Positions 44,016 to 53,260 are shown, counted from the first letter of the stretch. The stretch is DNA of 64,000 bases from Cupriavidus nantongensis (GCF_001598055.1 NZ_CP014844.1:310001-374000); one strand, 5' to 3'. Made by a program: numbers and translations. The notes: a model not told the origin generated them from the letters alone.

Positions 44016-44744
44016 TTACTCGACTTCGCGGAACAGCCGGCCCCAGCCGCGCAGCTCGCGCGTATCGACGCCGCACAGGCGCAGCGATTTCCACACCACC
44101 GTGGAGATGGTGTCGTACAGCGGGATGCCGGTCTCGGCTTCCAGTTCTTCGGCCAGGTGCGCGGCGCGCAGGTTGGTGCAGAACGTGGTGATGGCCTGCG
44201 GCTGGTGCTGCGCCAGCCCGCGCACCATTTCGCGGATGGTGTCTTCCTCGACCTCGGCGAAGCTGTAGTTCACGTGCAGGTCCAGGTGGCTTTCGGCCAC
44301 GCAATGGAAGCCGCTGCGCTCATAGTTGGCGATGATGCGCTGCTGCACGTCGTCCAGGTACGGCGTGGCCAGCCCGAAGTTGCGCGCGCCGGTCTTTTCC
44401 AGGATCTCGTTCAGTGCCAGCACCGAGGTCGTGGCCGGGATGCCGGTGGCTTCGGTGATCTGCCTGCACAGCGCTTCGTCCTTGTCGAAGCCGAGCCAGC
44501 CGGACGAGGTGCCGTTCCAGGCGATGACATCGACACGCGCGTCGGCCAGCAGGCTCGCCGCGGCCAGGATCTTGTCGAGGTTGAACTGGCCCAGGGCCTG
44601 GTCGCGCAGCGAGATCTCGGTCACGGTGAAGCGCGAGAAATGCGCGCTGACATTGGGCAGGCCGGCCACCATCGCGCTGGTGATCGGTTCGAGCGCGGTG
44701 TTGGAAGACGGCGTCAGCATGCCGAGTCGGATTTGCTTGGTCAT
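44016..44744 (-). CDS. Asp/Glu racemase-superfamily enzyme (maleate isomerase or arylmalonate decarboxylase-like)
   Basis: The 242-residue protein has MLTPSSNTALEP at the start, GLATPYLDDVQ midway and TTFCTNLRAA (Cys189) near the end, the pattern of maleate isomerase. However, the first catalytic Cys is absent: the equivalent loop reads WNGTSS (77-82). One-Cys forms include arylmalonate decarboxylase. A racemase needs two acid/base Cys, so this is more likely a decarboxylase or isomerase. It is downstream of an ACS-type carrier on the same strand. Confidence 0.8.
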   Translation of the reverse strand: MTKQIRLGMLTPSSNTALEPITSAMVAGLPNVSAHFSRFTVTEISLRDQALGQFNLDKILAAASLLADARVDVIAWNGTSSGWLGFDKDEALCRQITEATGIPATTSVLALNEILEKTGARNFGLATPYLDDVQQRIIANYERSGFHCVAESHLDLHVNYSFAEVEEDTIREMVRGLAQHQPQAITTFCTNLRAAHLAEELEAETGIPLYDTISTVVWKSLRLCGVDTRELRGWGRLFREVE

Positions 44745-44839
44745 TGTGTTCTTGTCTCAGGAGTGAGTGCGGGCGCCGGGACGTTGCCGGCGCCTGTCGC
44801 GGGATTTCTGTTTGCGGAACTCGGTGATCCGACGGGTCT

Positions 44840-46138
44840 TCAGACGGGAATCTTAGTCTCGTAGTCGATCGCGGTGGAAGCCAGCAGCAGGCCCACGCCG
44901 GCCGCGGCGAAGAACATCAGCGCGAGGAAGTACGAGCCGGTGAACTGCACGATCATGCCGACGATGATCGGCACCGAGATGCCGCCGATATTGCCGCCCA
45001 GGTTCATCACGCCGCCCAGGAAGCCGACCTTGTTGCGCGTGCCCAGCATCGACGGCACGCACCAGAACAAGCCGCACCAGCGCAGGAAGAACAGCGTGGA
45101 AGACAGCAGCACGACCACCACCACCGGGTCGGTGACATAGGCCACCGAGAAGATCGACGCCGTCGCCACCACCGCGGCGATGCCGAACAGCGTGCGCATC
45201 ACCACATTGGGCCGGCCGCCGGCTTCCTTCCATTTGTCGGCGATCCAGCCGCCGATCAGTTCGCCGACGAAGCCGCTGAAAAAGATGATGAAGCTGGCGC
45301 CGCCCATCTGCTTGATATCGAAGCCGTGCACCTTGTTCAGGTAGTTGGGCATCCAGGTCAGCAGGCCGTAGAACACGGTGTTGAAGCACATCCAGCCGAT
45401 CGCCATGCACCACACCGAGCGGTACTTGAAGAAGTCGAGCGAGCGGCCCGACAGGTTGGCCGGCTCGGCGCGGTGTTCACTGGCCAGGGCTTCCTCGATG
45501 TAGCGCGCTTCCAGTTCGTTGACGCCGCGGTGTTCGCGCGGGGAGTTGCGCACGTAGTACCAGGCCACCACGCCGGCCAGCACCGTGCCGACGCCGGCGA
45601 CGATAAAGGCCAGGCGCCACGAGTCCAGCGCGGCGATCAGCCAGGTGATGATGATCGCGCCCAGGGCCGCGCCCAGCGGGGCGCCGCCGTCGAGCAGGGT
45701 GGCGCCGCGGCCGCGCTCGTTCTGCGTCATCCAGATCGCGTTGAGCTTGCCGCCGGCCGGGTAGATCGGCGCTTCGGCGGCGCCCAGGCCCAGGCGCGTC
45801 AGCAGCAGCTGGGTGGCGTTGGTGGTGAACGCCGCCACGGCCTGGGCGATGCCCCAGAACACGGTGGCGCACGCGATCACGATGCGCGGCTTGTACTTGT
45901 CGGCGAGCATGCCGCCCGGCACCTGCATCAGCGCGTAGGTCCAGAAGAAGGAGCTGAGGATCAGGCCCTGCATGGCGGGGCTGAGGTCGAACTCCTTGGC
46001 GATCAGCGGCATCGCCACCGACAGCGAGGCGCGATCGATGTAATTGATCGCGATAAGAAACAGCATCATCAAGAAAATCTTCCAGCGTACCGAGGTCCTG
46101 GCCTCGGTCATCGCTGTTGCCCGCGTTGTCGTCTGCAT
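44840..46138 (-). CDS. MFS transporter, ACS type
   Basis: The ATG at 46138 follows AGGAG. The 432-residue carrier has twelve helices, ACS signatures FLIAINYIDRASLSVAMP and AEAPIYPAGGKL, and a central loop SPREHRGVNELEARYIEEA. Such proteins take up sugar acids and aromatic or dicarboxylic anions. It precedes the racemase-like enzyme and is divergent from a GntR gene, so it probably imports that enzyme's substrate. Confidence 0.9.
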   Translation of the reverse strand: MQTTTRATAMTEARTSVRWKIFLMMLFLIAINYIDRASLSVAMPLIAKEFDLSPAMQGLILSSFFWTYALMQVPGGMLADKYKPRIVIACATVFWGIAQAVAAFTTNATQLLLTRLGLGAAEAPIYPAGGKLNAIWMTQNERGRGATLLDGGAPLGAALGAIIITWLIAALDSWRLAFIVAGVGTVLAGVVAWYYVRNSPREHRGVNELEARYIEEALASEHRAEPANLSGRSLDFFKYRSVWCMAIGWMCFNTVFYGLLTWMPNYLNKVHGFDIKQMGGASFIIFFSGFVGELIGGWIADKWKEAGGRPNVVMRTLFGIAAVVATASIFSVAYVTDPVVVVVLLSSTLFFLRWCGLFWCVPSMLGTRNKVGFLGGVMNLGGNIGGISVPIIVGMIVQFTGSYFLALMFFAAAGVGLLLASTAIDYETKIPV

Positions 46139-46222
46139 GACGGCGTCTCCTGTTTTCGTCCTTCGGTTGAGGCAGTTCTGATGGGGTGTCGCGCAACAGG
46201 CCGGAGTATAGGATACGTAATC

Positions 46223-46232
46223 TGTAATTACA
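46223..46232. promoter_or_regulatory. Palindrome between the MFS and GntR genes
   Basis: TGTAATTACA is a perfect 10-base palindrome in the 159-base divergent gap. It is an A/T-rich site suited to a GntR/FCD regulator. Both promoters are presumably controlled here. Confidence 0.5.
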
Positions 46233-46297
46233 ACGCGTGTAAGTCTTTGATTTTACGATGTTGCGGATGCACAATTTAGGGGTGTGGTAGCCTTGCT

Positions 46298-47047
46298 GTG
46301 GTGCATTTCCCCATTTTGGTGACGTCTGTGACACAAACGCTTTCCCCTTCCGCGCGTCTGCGCACGCTTGGCATGTCGGCCGAAATCGCCGCGCGGCTGC
46401 GCACCATGATCGAAGAGGGCGAACTGCCGCCCGGCGCGCGCATCGACGAACGCGCGTTCTGCGAGACCTTCGATGTGTCCAAGACGCCGCTGCGCGAGGC
46501 GCTGAAGGTGCTGGTGTCCGAGGGGCTGGTGCTGCACCGGCAGTACATCGGCTACCGGGTGGCGCCGCTGGACCTGGAAGAGTTGCGCGCGACCTTCGAA
46601 ACCCTGCACGGCCTGGAGGCGCTGGCGGGCGAACTGGCGGCGCAGCGGCTGGGGGCGGCGACGATGGCCAAGCTCGAGCGGCGCCACCAGGCCATGATCG
46701 ACGCCCACGCGGCGGGCCGGCGCACCGACTACTTCCGCATCAACCAGGAAATCCACCAACTGATCATCGACGGCGCCGCCAACCCGGTGCTGGCCAGCAT
46801 CTACGCCGCGCTGATGAGCAAGGTGCACCGCGCGCGCGGCGCCGCCAACGCCGATACGCTGCGCTGGCAGGAGTCGCACGAGGAGCACGAGGCCATCATG
46901 GCCGCGCTGCGCGAACCCGGCCGGCCGCGGCTGGCGCAGGTGCTGCGCAGCCATTCCGAAAACACCGCCCGGGAAGTGCTGACCGTGGTGGCGCAAACGC
47001 TGGCCGAGGGCAATGCGCGCAACGGCGCGCTCAAGCGGTCGGCCTGA
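46298..47047 (+). CDS. GntR-family transcriptional regulator (FCD domain)
   Basis: The frame begins with GTG at 46298, with further GTG choices and an ATG at 46373; the helix-turn-helix only needs the last. The winged helix has ARIDERAFCETFDVSKTPLREALKVLVSEGLV, followed by a helical FCD domain (FETLHGLEALAGELAAQRL; RINQEIHQLIIDGAANP). It is divergent from the MFS carrier and followed by an FAH-type hydrolase, so it likely controls the whole locus. Confidence 0.88.
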   Translation: MVHFPILVTSVTQTLSPSARLRTLGMSAEIAARLRTMIEEGELPPGARIDERAFCETFDVSKTPLREALKVLVSEGLVLHRQYIGYRVAPLDLEELRATFETLHGLEALAGELAAQRLGAATMAKLERRHQAMIDAHAAGRRTDYFRINQEIHQLIIDGAANPVLASIYAALMSKVHRARGAANADTLRWQESHEEHEAIMAALREPGRPRLAQVLRSHSENTAREVLTVVAQTLAEGNARNGALKRSA

Positions 47048-47081
47048 ATCCCTTCCAACAACTCACCACCCCACGACGACG

Positions 47082-47930
47082 ATGAAACTGGTTCGAGTAG
47101 GCAACCCCGGCGCCGAGCGCCCGGGCATGATCGACGATGCCGGCCGCGTGCGCGACCTGTCCGGCGTGATTCCCGATATCGATGCGGCGCAGCTGGCGCC
47201 GGCCGCGCTGGAAGCGCTGGCGCAGGTCGACCCGCACACCCTGCCTGTCATCGAAGGCGCGCGTTTTGGCGTGCCCTGGACCGGTATCGGCAAGATCGTC
47301 GCGATTGGCCTGAACTATGCCGACCATGCCGCCGAAGCCGGCATGCCGCTGCCGGCCGAGCCGATCGTGTTCCTGAAGGCCAACAGCTCGCTCAATGGTC
47401 CCAACGACGCGGTGATGCTGCCGTTCGGCTCGCACAAGACCGACTGGGAAGTGGAGCTGGGCGTGGTCATCGGCACCACCGCGCGCAATGTCTCGCGCGA
47501 GCAGGCGCTGCAGCACGTGGCTGGCTACTGCGTGGTCAACGATGTCTCGGAGCGCGAGTTCCAGATCGAGCGCGGCGGCACCTGGGACAAGGGCAAGGGC
47601 TGCGACACCTTCTGCCCGGCCGGCCCGTGGCTGGTGACGCGCGACGAAGTGGCGGACCCGCAGGCGCTGGGGCTGTGGCTGGAGGTCAACGGCGAGCGCG
47701 TGCAGCAGGGCACCACCGCGACCATGGTGTTCGATGTGGCCACGCTGGTCAGCTATGTCAGCCGCTTCATGACGCTGCTGCCAGGCGACCTGATCGCGAC
47801 CGGCACGCCGCCCGGCGTCGGCATGGGCTGCAAGCCGCCGCGCTTCCTGAAAGCCGGCGACACCATGCGCCTGGGCGTGGACGGACTGGGCGAGCAGGTG
47901 CAGCGGGTGGTGGCGTACGGCGAGCGCTGA
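47082..47930 (+). CDS. Fumarylacetoacetate hydrolase-family protein
   Basis: The ATG at 47082 gives 282 residues. Metal-binding residues are visible in KTDWEVELGVVIG (E-x-E) and the following VNDVSEREFQIERGGTWDKGK. The end motif LLPGDLIATGTPPGVGMG is diagnostic. Related enzymes are ureidoglycolate lyase, 2-hydroxyhepta-2,4-diene-1,7-dioate isomerase and acylpyruvases. The substrate is unknown. It starts 34 bases after the GntR gene on the same strand. Confidence 0.9.
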   Translation: MKLVRVGNPGAERPGMIDDAGRVRDLSGVIPDIDAAQLAPAALEALAQVDPHTLPVIEGARFGVPWTGIGKIVAIGLNYADHAAEAGMPLPAEPIVFLKANSSLNGPNDAVMLPFGSHKTDWEVELGVVIGTTARNVSREQALQHVAGYCVVNDVSEREFQIERGGTWDKGKGCDTFCPAGPWLVTRDEVADPQALGLWLEVNGERVQQGTTATMVFDVATLVSYVSRFMTLLPGDLIATGTPPGVGMGCKPPRFLKAGDTMRLGVDGLGEQVQRVVAYGER

Positions 47931-47960
47931 ACACGGCCGCCGCCAGGGTTCCCCATCGAT

Positions 47961-47999
47961 ACGCTTTTATACAAAGCGTTGGGTTTCCACACAAAGCGT
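47961..47999. promoter_or_regulatory. Candidate operator upstream of the M20 hydrolase
   Basis: ACGCTTT (47961-47967) and AAAGCGT (47973-47979) form a 7-bp dyad, and a third AAAGCGT half-site follows at 47993-47999. Three spaced half-sites in an A/T-shifted intergenic region suggest a regulator site for the following gene. Confidence 0.5.
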
Positions 48000-48134
48000 A
48001 CGATTAGGGCAACAGTTCTGGCGCAGAAAGCGGCCGGATTACATGGTTTTACAGGAAATCGGGGGCCTGACGTTTCGTTCGCCTTTTCTGCGTGAAATAC
48101 TGGTTATACAGGTTTCGCCAGAGAGCAAAACGTC

Positions 48135-49379
48135 ATGTCCGAGCACGCCCCCGAAATCGAGTCTTACCTCGGCACCACCCTCCAGTCCCCCGGCTCATCG
48201 CTGAAGCATCGATACTGCGCGCTGGCTGATACCCTCGACAGCCGCGCCGAACTCGAAGCCATCCGGCGCAATATCCACCAGCATCCCGAGCTTGCTTTCG
48301 ACGAGGTCCGTACCGCCGGCCTGGTCGCCACCTTGCTCGAAGGGTGGGGCTACGCGGTCACGCGCGGCGTGGGCGGCACCGGGGTGGTGGGTACGCTGCG
48401 CTGCGGCGAGAGCGGCCACAGCGTCGGCATCCGCGCCGACATGGATGCGTTGCCGATCCACGAGCGCACCGCGCTGCCGTACGCCAGCGTCAACGCCGGC
48501 CGCATGCACGCCTGCGGCCACGACGGCCATACCGCGATCCTGCTTGGCGCGGCGCGGCAGCTGGCGCGCACGCGCAATTTCAACGGCACCGTTCACCTGA
48601 TCTTCCAGCCGGCCGAGGAAATCGGCGCCGGCGGCGGCGCTGAGCGCATGCTGGCCGACGGGCTGTTCGAGCGCTTTCCGTGCGATGCCATCTTCGGCCT
48701 GCATAACCATCCGGGCGTGGAGCAGGGCACATTCCTGTTCCGTGCGGGCCCGTTCATGGCCGCGTGCGATACCGTCACCATCACCATCCGCGGCAAGGGC
48801 GGCCACGCCGCGCGGCCGCACCAGTCGGTCGACCCGATCCTGGTGGCGGGCAGCCTGGTGATGGCGCTGCAGTCGGTGGTGTCGCGCTATGTCGACCCGA
48901 ACGAAACCGCGGTGGTGACGATCGGCACGCTGCACGCCGGCCACGCGCCCAACGTGATTCCGGACAGCGCCCGCATGGAGCTGAGCGTGCGTTCGTTCAG
49001 CCCGGAAGTGCGGGCCGCGCTGGAGCAGCGCATCCGCCAGCTCGCGACCTCGCACGCCGAAGGCTATGGCGCCGTGGCCGAGATCGACTACGTGCGCGGC
49101 TACCCGGTGCTGGTCAACAGCGAGCGCGAGACCGAGTTCGCGCTCCAGGTAGCCGAGGAACTGGTCGGCGGCGGCAAGGTGGTGGACCAGGCCGCGCGCA
49201 TCGCCGGCAGCGAGGACTTCGCCTACTTCCTGCAAGAGCGCCCCGGCTGCTTCGTGCGGCTGGGCAACGGCGCCAACCAGCCGCTGCTGCACAACGCCGG
49301 CTATGACTTCAACGACGACAACCTGACCGTCGGCGCGGCCTACTGGACCCGGCTGGTCGAGCGCTACCTGGGCCACTGA
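48135..49379 (+). CDS. M20-family amidohydrolase (hippurate hydrolase-like)
   Basis: The 414-residue protein has the metallopeptidase strings GIRADMDALPIHE, MHACGHDGHTAILLGAA and FQPAEEIGAGGGAERML, the dinuclear-site pattern of hippurate hydrolases and amidohydrolases. The C-terminal SEDFAYFLQERPGCFVRLGNG is canonical. Start M1 is plausible. It cleaves N-acyl amino acids. It follows a dyad-rich intergenic region and ends facing the AraC gene. Confidence 0.92.
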   Translation: MSEHAPEIESYLGTTLQSPGSSLKHRYCALADTLDSRAELEAIRRNIHQHPELAFDEVRTAGLVATLLEGWGYAVTRGVGGTGVVGTLRCGESGHSVGIRADMDALPIHERTALPYASVNAGRMHACGHDGHTAILLGAARQLARTRNFNGTVHLIFQPAEEIGAGGGAERMLADGLFERFPCDAIFGLHNHPGVEQGTFLFRAGPFMAACDTVTITIRGKGGHAARPHQSVDPILVAGSLVMALQSVVSRYVDPNETAVVTIGTLHAGHAPNVIPDSARMELSVRSFSPEVRAALEQRIRQLATSHAEGYGAVAEIDYVRGYPVLVNSERETEFALQVAEELVGGGKVVDQAARIAGSEDFAYFLQERPGCFVRLGNGANQPLLHNAGYDFNDDNLTVGAAYWTRLVERYLGH

Positions 49380-49394
49380 GCGCGGATTCCGCGC
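49380..49394. terminator. Weak hairpin between convergent genes
   Basis: GCGCGG-ATT-CCGCGC forms a 6-bp stem between the M20 stop and the AraC stop. No T-run is present, so termination is doubtful. Confidence 0.3.
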
Positions 49395-49403
49395 GCCAGC
49401 GCC

Positions 49404-50276
49404 TTAGCGGAAGAACGCGCTCGGCGGCACGCCGAACTGCCGCCGGAACATGGTCGCGAACGCGCTCGGGCTGTCGTAGCCGAGGTCCAGCGCCACATCC
49501 ACCACCTTGCTGCCGGCCGCCAGCTTTTCCAGCGCGGCCAGCAGGCGCGCCTGCTGGCGCCATTGTCCGAAGGTCATGCCGGTCTCGCGCGCAAAGCGGC
49601 GCTGGATGGTCTTGGGGTCCAGGCCGAGGCGCGCGCCCCAGTCGGCCAGTGTCAGTGCGGTGTCGGGAGCGCCGGCAATGGTGTCGCAGATCTTGCGCAG
49701 GCTGGCATCGGCCGGACGCGGCAGGTGCAGCGGCAGCGACGGCACCAGCATCACCTCATCGAGCAGCAGCCGCATCAGGCGCGCGTCGCGCGTGTCGGGC
49801 GCGTAGGGCAGGGCGATCTCGACCGCGGCCAGGATCAGCTCGCGCAGCAGCGGCGAGATGCCCAGCACGGTGCAGCGCTGCGGCAGGTCGGGCGCGGCAT
49901 CGGGGCGGATATACGCGGTGCGCATCTGCACGCGCCCCACCATGCGGATCCAGTGCGTGGTGCCGCCCGGCATCCACATGCCGCGCGTCGGCGGCACGAT
50001 CCACTGGCCTTCGGCGGTGGCCACCACCATCACGCCATGCACGGCGTGGATCAGCTGCGCATGCGGATGCTGGTGCGGCTGGGTCACGTGGCCGGGCAGG
50101 TAGTCTGCGGCCATCGCGGTGACCGGCAGCGGGCTGCGGTCGAAGCGCACATAGGCCGGCGGATCGGCATAGGTGTCGCCCAGCGCCAGCGTCTCGGGCG
50201 TGGGATCGGGCAGCCGCTGCCGGGGGCGGCGGCTGTCGGGGGCCGCGGCGGAAAGAGGGCGGGGGGCGCGCGCCAT
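49404..50276 (-). CDS. AraC-family transcriptional regulator
   Basis: The 290-residue protein starts after GGAGAAAAGGAC. A cupin-type N-terminal domain (HVTQPHQHPHAQLIHAVHGV) precedes two helix-turn-helix units (LTLADWGARLGLDPKTIQRRF; KVVDVALDLGYDSPSAFATMFRRQFG). Family members of this shape sense small molecules or drugs. It is divergent from the Fsr-type pump and probably activates or represses it. Confidence 0.9.
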   Translation of the reverse strand: MARAPRPLSAAAPDSRRPRQRLPDPTPETLALGDTYADPPAYVRFDRSPLPVTAMAADYLPGHVTQPHQHPHAQLIHAVHGVMVVATAEGQWIVPPTRGMWMPGGTTHWIRMVGRVQMRTAYIRPDAAPDLPQRCTVLGISPLLRELILAAVEIALPYAPDTRDARLMRLLLDEVMLVPSLPLHLPRPADASLRKICDTIAGAPDTALTLADWGARLGLDPKTIQRRFARETGMTFGQWRQQARLLAALEKLAAGSKVVDVALDLGYDSPSAFATMFRRQFGVPPSAFFR

Positions 50277-50403
50277 GTCCTTTTCTCCAAGGTTGCGGAC
50301 CTATTCTCGCAGGACAGGCGCGGGCACGCCAGCTAGCATCGGTGCTCAGATCCTTCCCGGCCGGCGCCCCCGCTGGCCGCTTTCCGTTTGTCGAGAGCCG
50401 CCA

Positions 50404-51651
50404 ATGAGCACAACCATCGACTCCGCGCCGGCTGGCGCAGCCCCCGCGACCCCCTCGCTTGCCCCGTCCCCGCAGGCGGAACGCACCGGCTTCCGCGTGC
50501 TGTCCGCGATCAGCTTCGCCCACTTCCTCAACGACATGATCCAGTCGCTGATCCTGGCGATCTATCCGATGCTGAAGGGCGGCTTCAACCTCAGCTTCAC
50601 CCAGATCGGGCTGCTGACCATGACCTACCAGGTCACCGCGTCGCTGCTGCAGCCGGTGGTGGGCCTGTACACCGACAAGCATCCCAAGCCGCATTCGCTG
50701 GCGGTGGCGATGGCCTTTACGCTGGCCGGCCTGCTGCTGCTGTCGGTGGCACCCAGCTACGGCGTGCTGCTGGTGGCCGCGGCGCTGGTCGGCACCGGTT
50801 CGTCGATCTTCCATCCGGAGTCGTCGCGCGTGGCGCGCATGGCGTCGGGCGGCCAGCACGGGCTGGCGCAGTCGATCTTCCAGGTGGGCGGCAATGGCGG
50901 CAGCGCCATGGGTCCGCTGCTGGCGGCGCTGATCGTGCACCAGCAGGCCAGCCTGGCGTGGTTCTCGCTGGCGGCGCTGGTGGGCATCGTGGTGCTGTGG
51001 CGCATCGGCGGCTGGTACGCGCGCCAGCTGGCGCAGGGCGCGCGCAAGCGCAAGGCGGCCGGCGCCACGGCCAGCCCGGTGGCGACGCGCGTGGTGGTGC
51101 GGGCCATGGTGGTGCTGATGGTGCTGGTGTTCTCCAAGTACTTCTACATGGCCAGCCTGACCTCGTACTACACCTTCTACCTGATGGAGCGCTTCGCGCT
51201 GGCGCGCCAGGACGCGCAGCTGCACCTGTTCCTGTTCCTGTTCGCGGTCGCCGCCGGCACCATCCTGGGCGGCCCGATCGGCGACCGCATCGGCCGCAAG
51301 CGCGTGATCTGGGCCTCGATCCTGGGCGTGGCGCCGTTCACGCTGCTGCTGCCGCACGTGGGCCTGTTCTGGACCACGGTGCTGACCTTCATCATCGGCT
51401 TTATCCTGGCGTCGGCGTTCTCGGCGATCCTGGTGTTCGCGCAGGAGCTGATCCCCGGCAAGGTCGGCATGGTGTCGGGGCTGTTCTTCGGCTTTGCCTT
51501 CGGCATGGGCGGCATCGGCGCCGCGGTGCTGGGTGGCATGGCCGATACCCACGGCATCCGCGCGGTGTACGAGTACTGCGCCTACCTGCCGCTGCTGGGG
51601 CTGCTGACGGTGTTCCTGCCGGATTTGCGCGAGGGACCGCAGCGCGTGTGA
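50404..51651 (+). CDS. fsr: Fosmidomycin resistance-type MFS efflux transporter (Fsr)
   Basis: The 415-residue twelve-helix protein has FAHFLNDMIQSLILAIYPMLKG and SSIFHPESSRVARMASGGQHGLAQS, both typical of Fsr proteins, which expel fosmidomycin in E. coli. The C-terminal half has the loop GPIGDRIGRKRVIWAS. The divergent AraC gene forms its regulator pair. Host range of substrates is unknown. Confidence 0.88.
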   Translation: MSTTIDSAPAGAAPATPSLAPSPQAERTGFRVLSAISFAHFLNDMIQSLILAIYPMLKGGFNLSFTQIGLLTMTYQVTASLLQPVVGLYTDKHPKPHSLAVAMAFTLAGLLLLSVAPSYGVLLVAAALVGTGSSIFHPESSRVARMASGGQHGLAQSIFQVGGNGGSAMGPLLAALIVHQQASLAWFSLAALVGIVVLWRIGGWYARQLAQGARKRKAAGATASPVATRVVVRAMVVLMVLVFSKYFYMASLTSYYTFYLMERFALARQDAQLHLFLFLFAVAAGTILGGPIGDRIGRKRVIWASILGVAPFTLLLPHVGLFWTTVLTFIIGFILASAFSAILVFAQELIPGKVGMVSGLFFGFAFGMGGIGAAVLGGMADTHGIRAVYEYCAYLPLLGLLTVFLPDLREGPQRV

Positions 51652-51659
51652 AGCGTGGC

Positions 51660-52211
51660 TTAGTCGCCTGACTTGCCATCGCCGCCATCGCCGGCGGGCG
51701 GCTCGAACATGCGCAGCCAGCGGCGCAGCAGCGCGGCCAGCTGCGCGCGCTCCGTCGCGGTCAGCCCTTCCAGCAGGCGGTGCTCGTTGGCCACGTGCAA
51801 CTCCACCGCGTGGTCGACACGCTTGCGGCCGGCGTCGGTCAGCGCCACCAGCAGTCCGCGCCGGTCTTCCGGATTGGGCTCGCGCCGTACCAGCCCGGCC
51901 CGCTCTAGGTGGTCGAGCCGGTTGGTCATGGTGCCCGAGGTGATCATCAACGAACCGATCAGCGCACCGGGCGAGAGCGCATAAGGCGGCCCGGCGCGCC
52001 GCAGCGTCGCCAGCACATCGAACTCCCACGGCTGCAGGCCGGTTGCGCCCAGCGCGGCCTCGATCGCCCGACCGGTATGGCGGTTGAGCCGGCCCAGCCG
52101 CCCGAGGATGCCCATCGGCGAAGCATCGAGATCGGGGCGTTCGCGCGCCCATTGGGCGAGGATGCCGTCGACATGGTCGGGCGCGTCTTCGGGTTTGCGG
52201 CGGGCGGTCAT
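51660..52211 (-). CDS. MarR-family transcriptional regulator
   Basis: The start ATG at 52211 gives 183 residues; a TTG at 52259 would add residues over the operator. The winged helix reads LQPWEFDVLATLRRAGPPYALSPGALIGSLMITSGTMTNRLDHLERAGLV, with the wing PEDRRGLLVALTDAG. MarR proteins bind palindromes and are released by phenolic ligands. Two near-identical sites lie upstream, between it and the EamA gene. It ends eight bases after the Fsr gene in convergent orientation. Confidence 0.9.
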   Translation of the reverse strand: MTARRKPEDAPDHVDGILAQWARERPDLDASPMGILGRLGRLNRHTGRAIEAALGATGLQPWEFDVLATLRRAGPPYALSPGALIGSLMITSGTMTNRLDHLERAGLVRREPNPEDRRGLLVALTDAGRKRVDHAVELHVANEHRLLEGLTATERAQLAALLRRWLRMFEPPAGDGGDGKSGD

Positions 52212-52243
52212 CGGGCAGGGCAGAAAGGAAGCAGATCGAAGTA

Positions 52244-52257
52244 TCTTGACATCAACC
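52244..52257. promoter_or_regulatory. First MarR-type operator (imperfect)
   Basis: TCTTGACATCAACC matches the second site at 52281 except for the last bases, so it is a half-conserved MarR box, 33 bases before the marR-type ATG. Confidence 0.6.
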
Positions 52258-52280
52258 AATCGCCTTCGTAAAGTGATTTA

Positions 52281-52294
52281 TCTTGACATCAAGA
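52281..52294. promoter_or_regulatory. Second MarR-type operator (near-palindrome)
   Basis: TCTTGACATCAAGA has perfect TCTTGA/TCAAGA arms around CA and lies 9 bases before the EamA start. Together with the copy at 52244, 37 bases apart, it likely represses both genes. Confidence 0.7.
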
Positions 52295-52302
52295 ATATCG
52301 AC

Positions 52303-53214
52303 ATGAAGGCGAACGCCATTTCCACGACCGGGGCAGGCGGCCCGAGCCTCAGGGACATCCTGATGACCGGCCTCGCCCCCGCGATCTGGGGCAGTACTTA
52401 CCTGGTCACCAGCCAGTGGTTGCCACCGGGGCAGCCACTGCTTTCGGGCGTGATCCGCGCACTGCCGGCCGGCCTGGCGATGCTGGCCTTCGGCAGGCAG
52501 TTGCCGCGGGGCGGCTGGTGGTGGCGCGCGGCGGTGCTGGGCGTGCTCAATATCGGCTTCTTCCAGGCGATGCTGTTCATCGCCGCCTACCGCCTGCCCG
52601 GTGGCGTGGCGGCCACCGTTGGCGCGATCCAGCCGCTGATCGTGGTGGTGCTGGCGTGGGCCTGGCTGGGCGCGCGCCCGCGCCCGGCGGCCTGGATGGC
52701 CGGCGCGGGCGGGTTGCTGGGCGTGGCGCTGCTGGTGCTCGGGCCGGCCGCCCGTCTGGATGCCGTTGGCGTGGCCGCGGCGGCGGCGGGGGCGGTGTCG
52801 ATGGCGGTGGGTACGGTGCTGACGCGCCACTGGCAGCCGCCGGTCTCGCCGCTGGTGCTGACGGCATGGCAGCTGTGCGCGGGCGGGCTGTTCCTGCTGC
52901 CGTTCGCGCTGGTGCTGGAACCGCTGCCCGGGCATTTCACGCTGGCCAACTGGCTCGGCTACGCGTGGCTCAGCATAGTGGGCGCCGGCTTCAGCTACGC
53001 GCTGTGGTTCCGCGGGGTAGGGCGCATGCCGTCGGCGGCGGTGGCGGCGCTGGGCCTGCTCAGTCCGGTCAGCGCCACGGTGCTCGGCTTCCTGGTGCTG
53101 GGGCAGGCACTGACTGCGGTGCAGGCAGCCGGCGCGCTGCTGGTGCTGGGCAGCGTGTGGCTTGGCCAGCGCGCGGCCGCACCCGCCACGGTGGCGCGCG
53201 CGCAGGCGGCCTGA
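52303..53214 (+). CDS. EamA/DMT-family transporter
   Basis: The 303-residue carrier has ten membrane helices arranged as two EamA repeats (AIWGSTYLVTSQWLP; AYRLPGGVAATVGAIQPLIV in the first; SIVGAGFSYALWFRGVGRMP and LLSPVSATVLGFLVLGQAL in the second). DMT carriers export metabolites or drugs. Divergent from marR and bearing its operator at the promoter, it is a MarR-controlled efflux unit. Confidence 0.9.
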   Translation: MKANAISTTGAGGPSLRDILMTGLAPAIWGSTYLVTSQWLPPGQPLLSGVIRALPAGLAMLAFGRQLPRGGWWWRAAVLGVLNIGFFQAMLFIAAYRLPGGVAATVGAIQPLIVVVLAWAWLGARPRPAAWMAGAGGLLGVALLVLGPAARLDAVGVAAAAAGAVSMAVGTVLTRHWQPPVSPLVLTAWQLCAGGLFLLPFALVLEPLPGHFTLANWLGYAWLSIVGAGFSYALWFRGVGRMPSAAVAALGLLSPVSATVLGFLVLGQALTAVQAAGALLVLGSVWLGQRAAAPATVARAQAA

Positions 53215-53260
53215 TGTCATCCGCGAAGGGTGCTGCTGCCGCGCGGAATTTTGCGGCATC

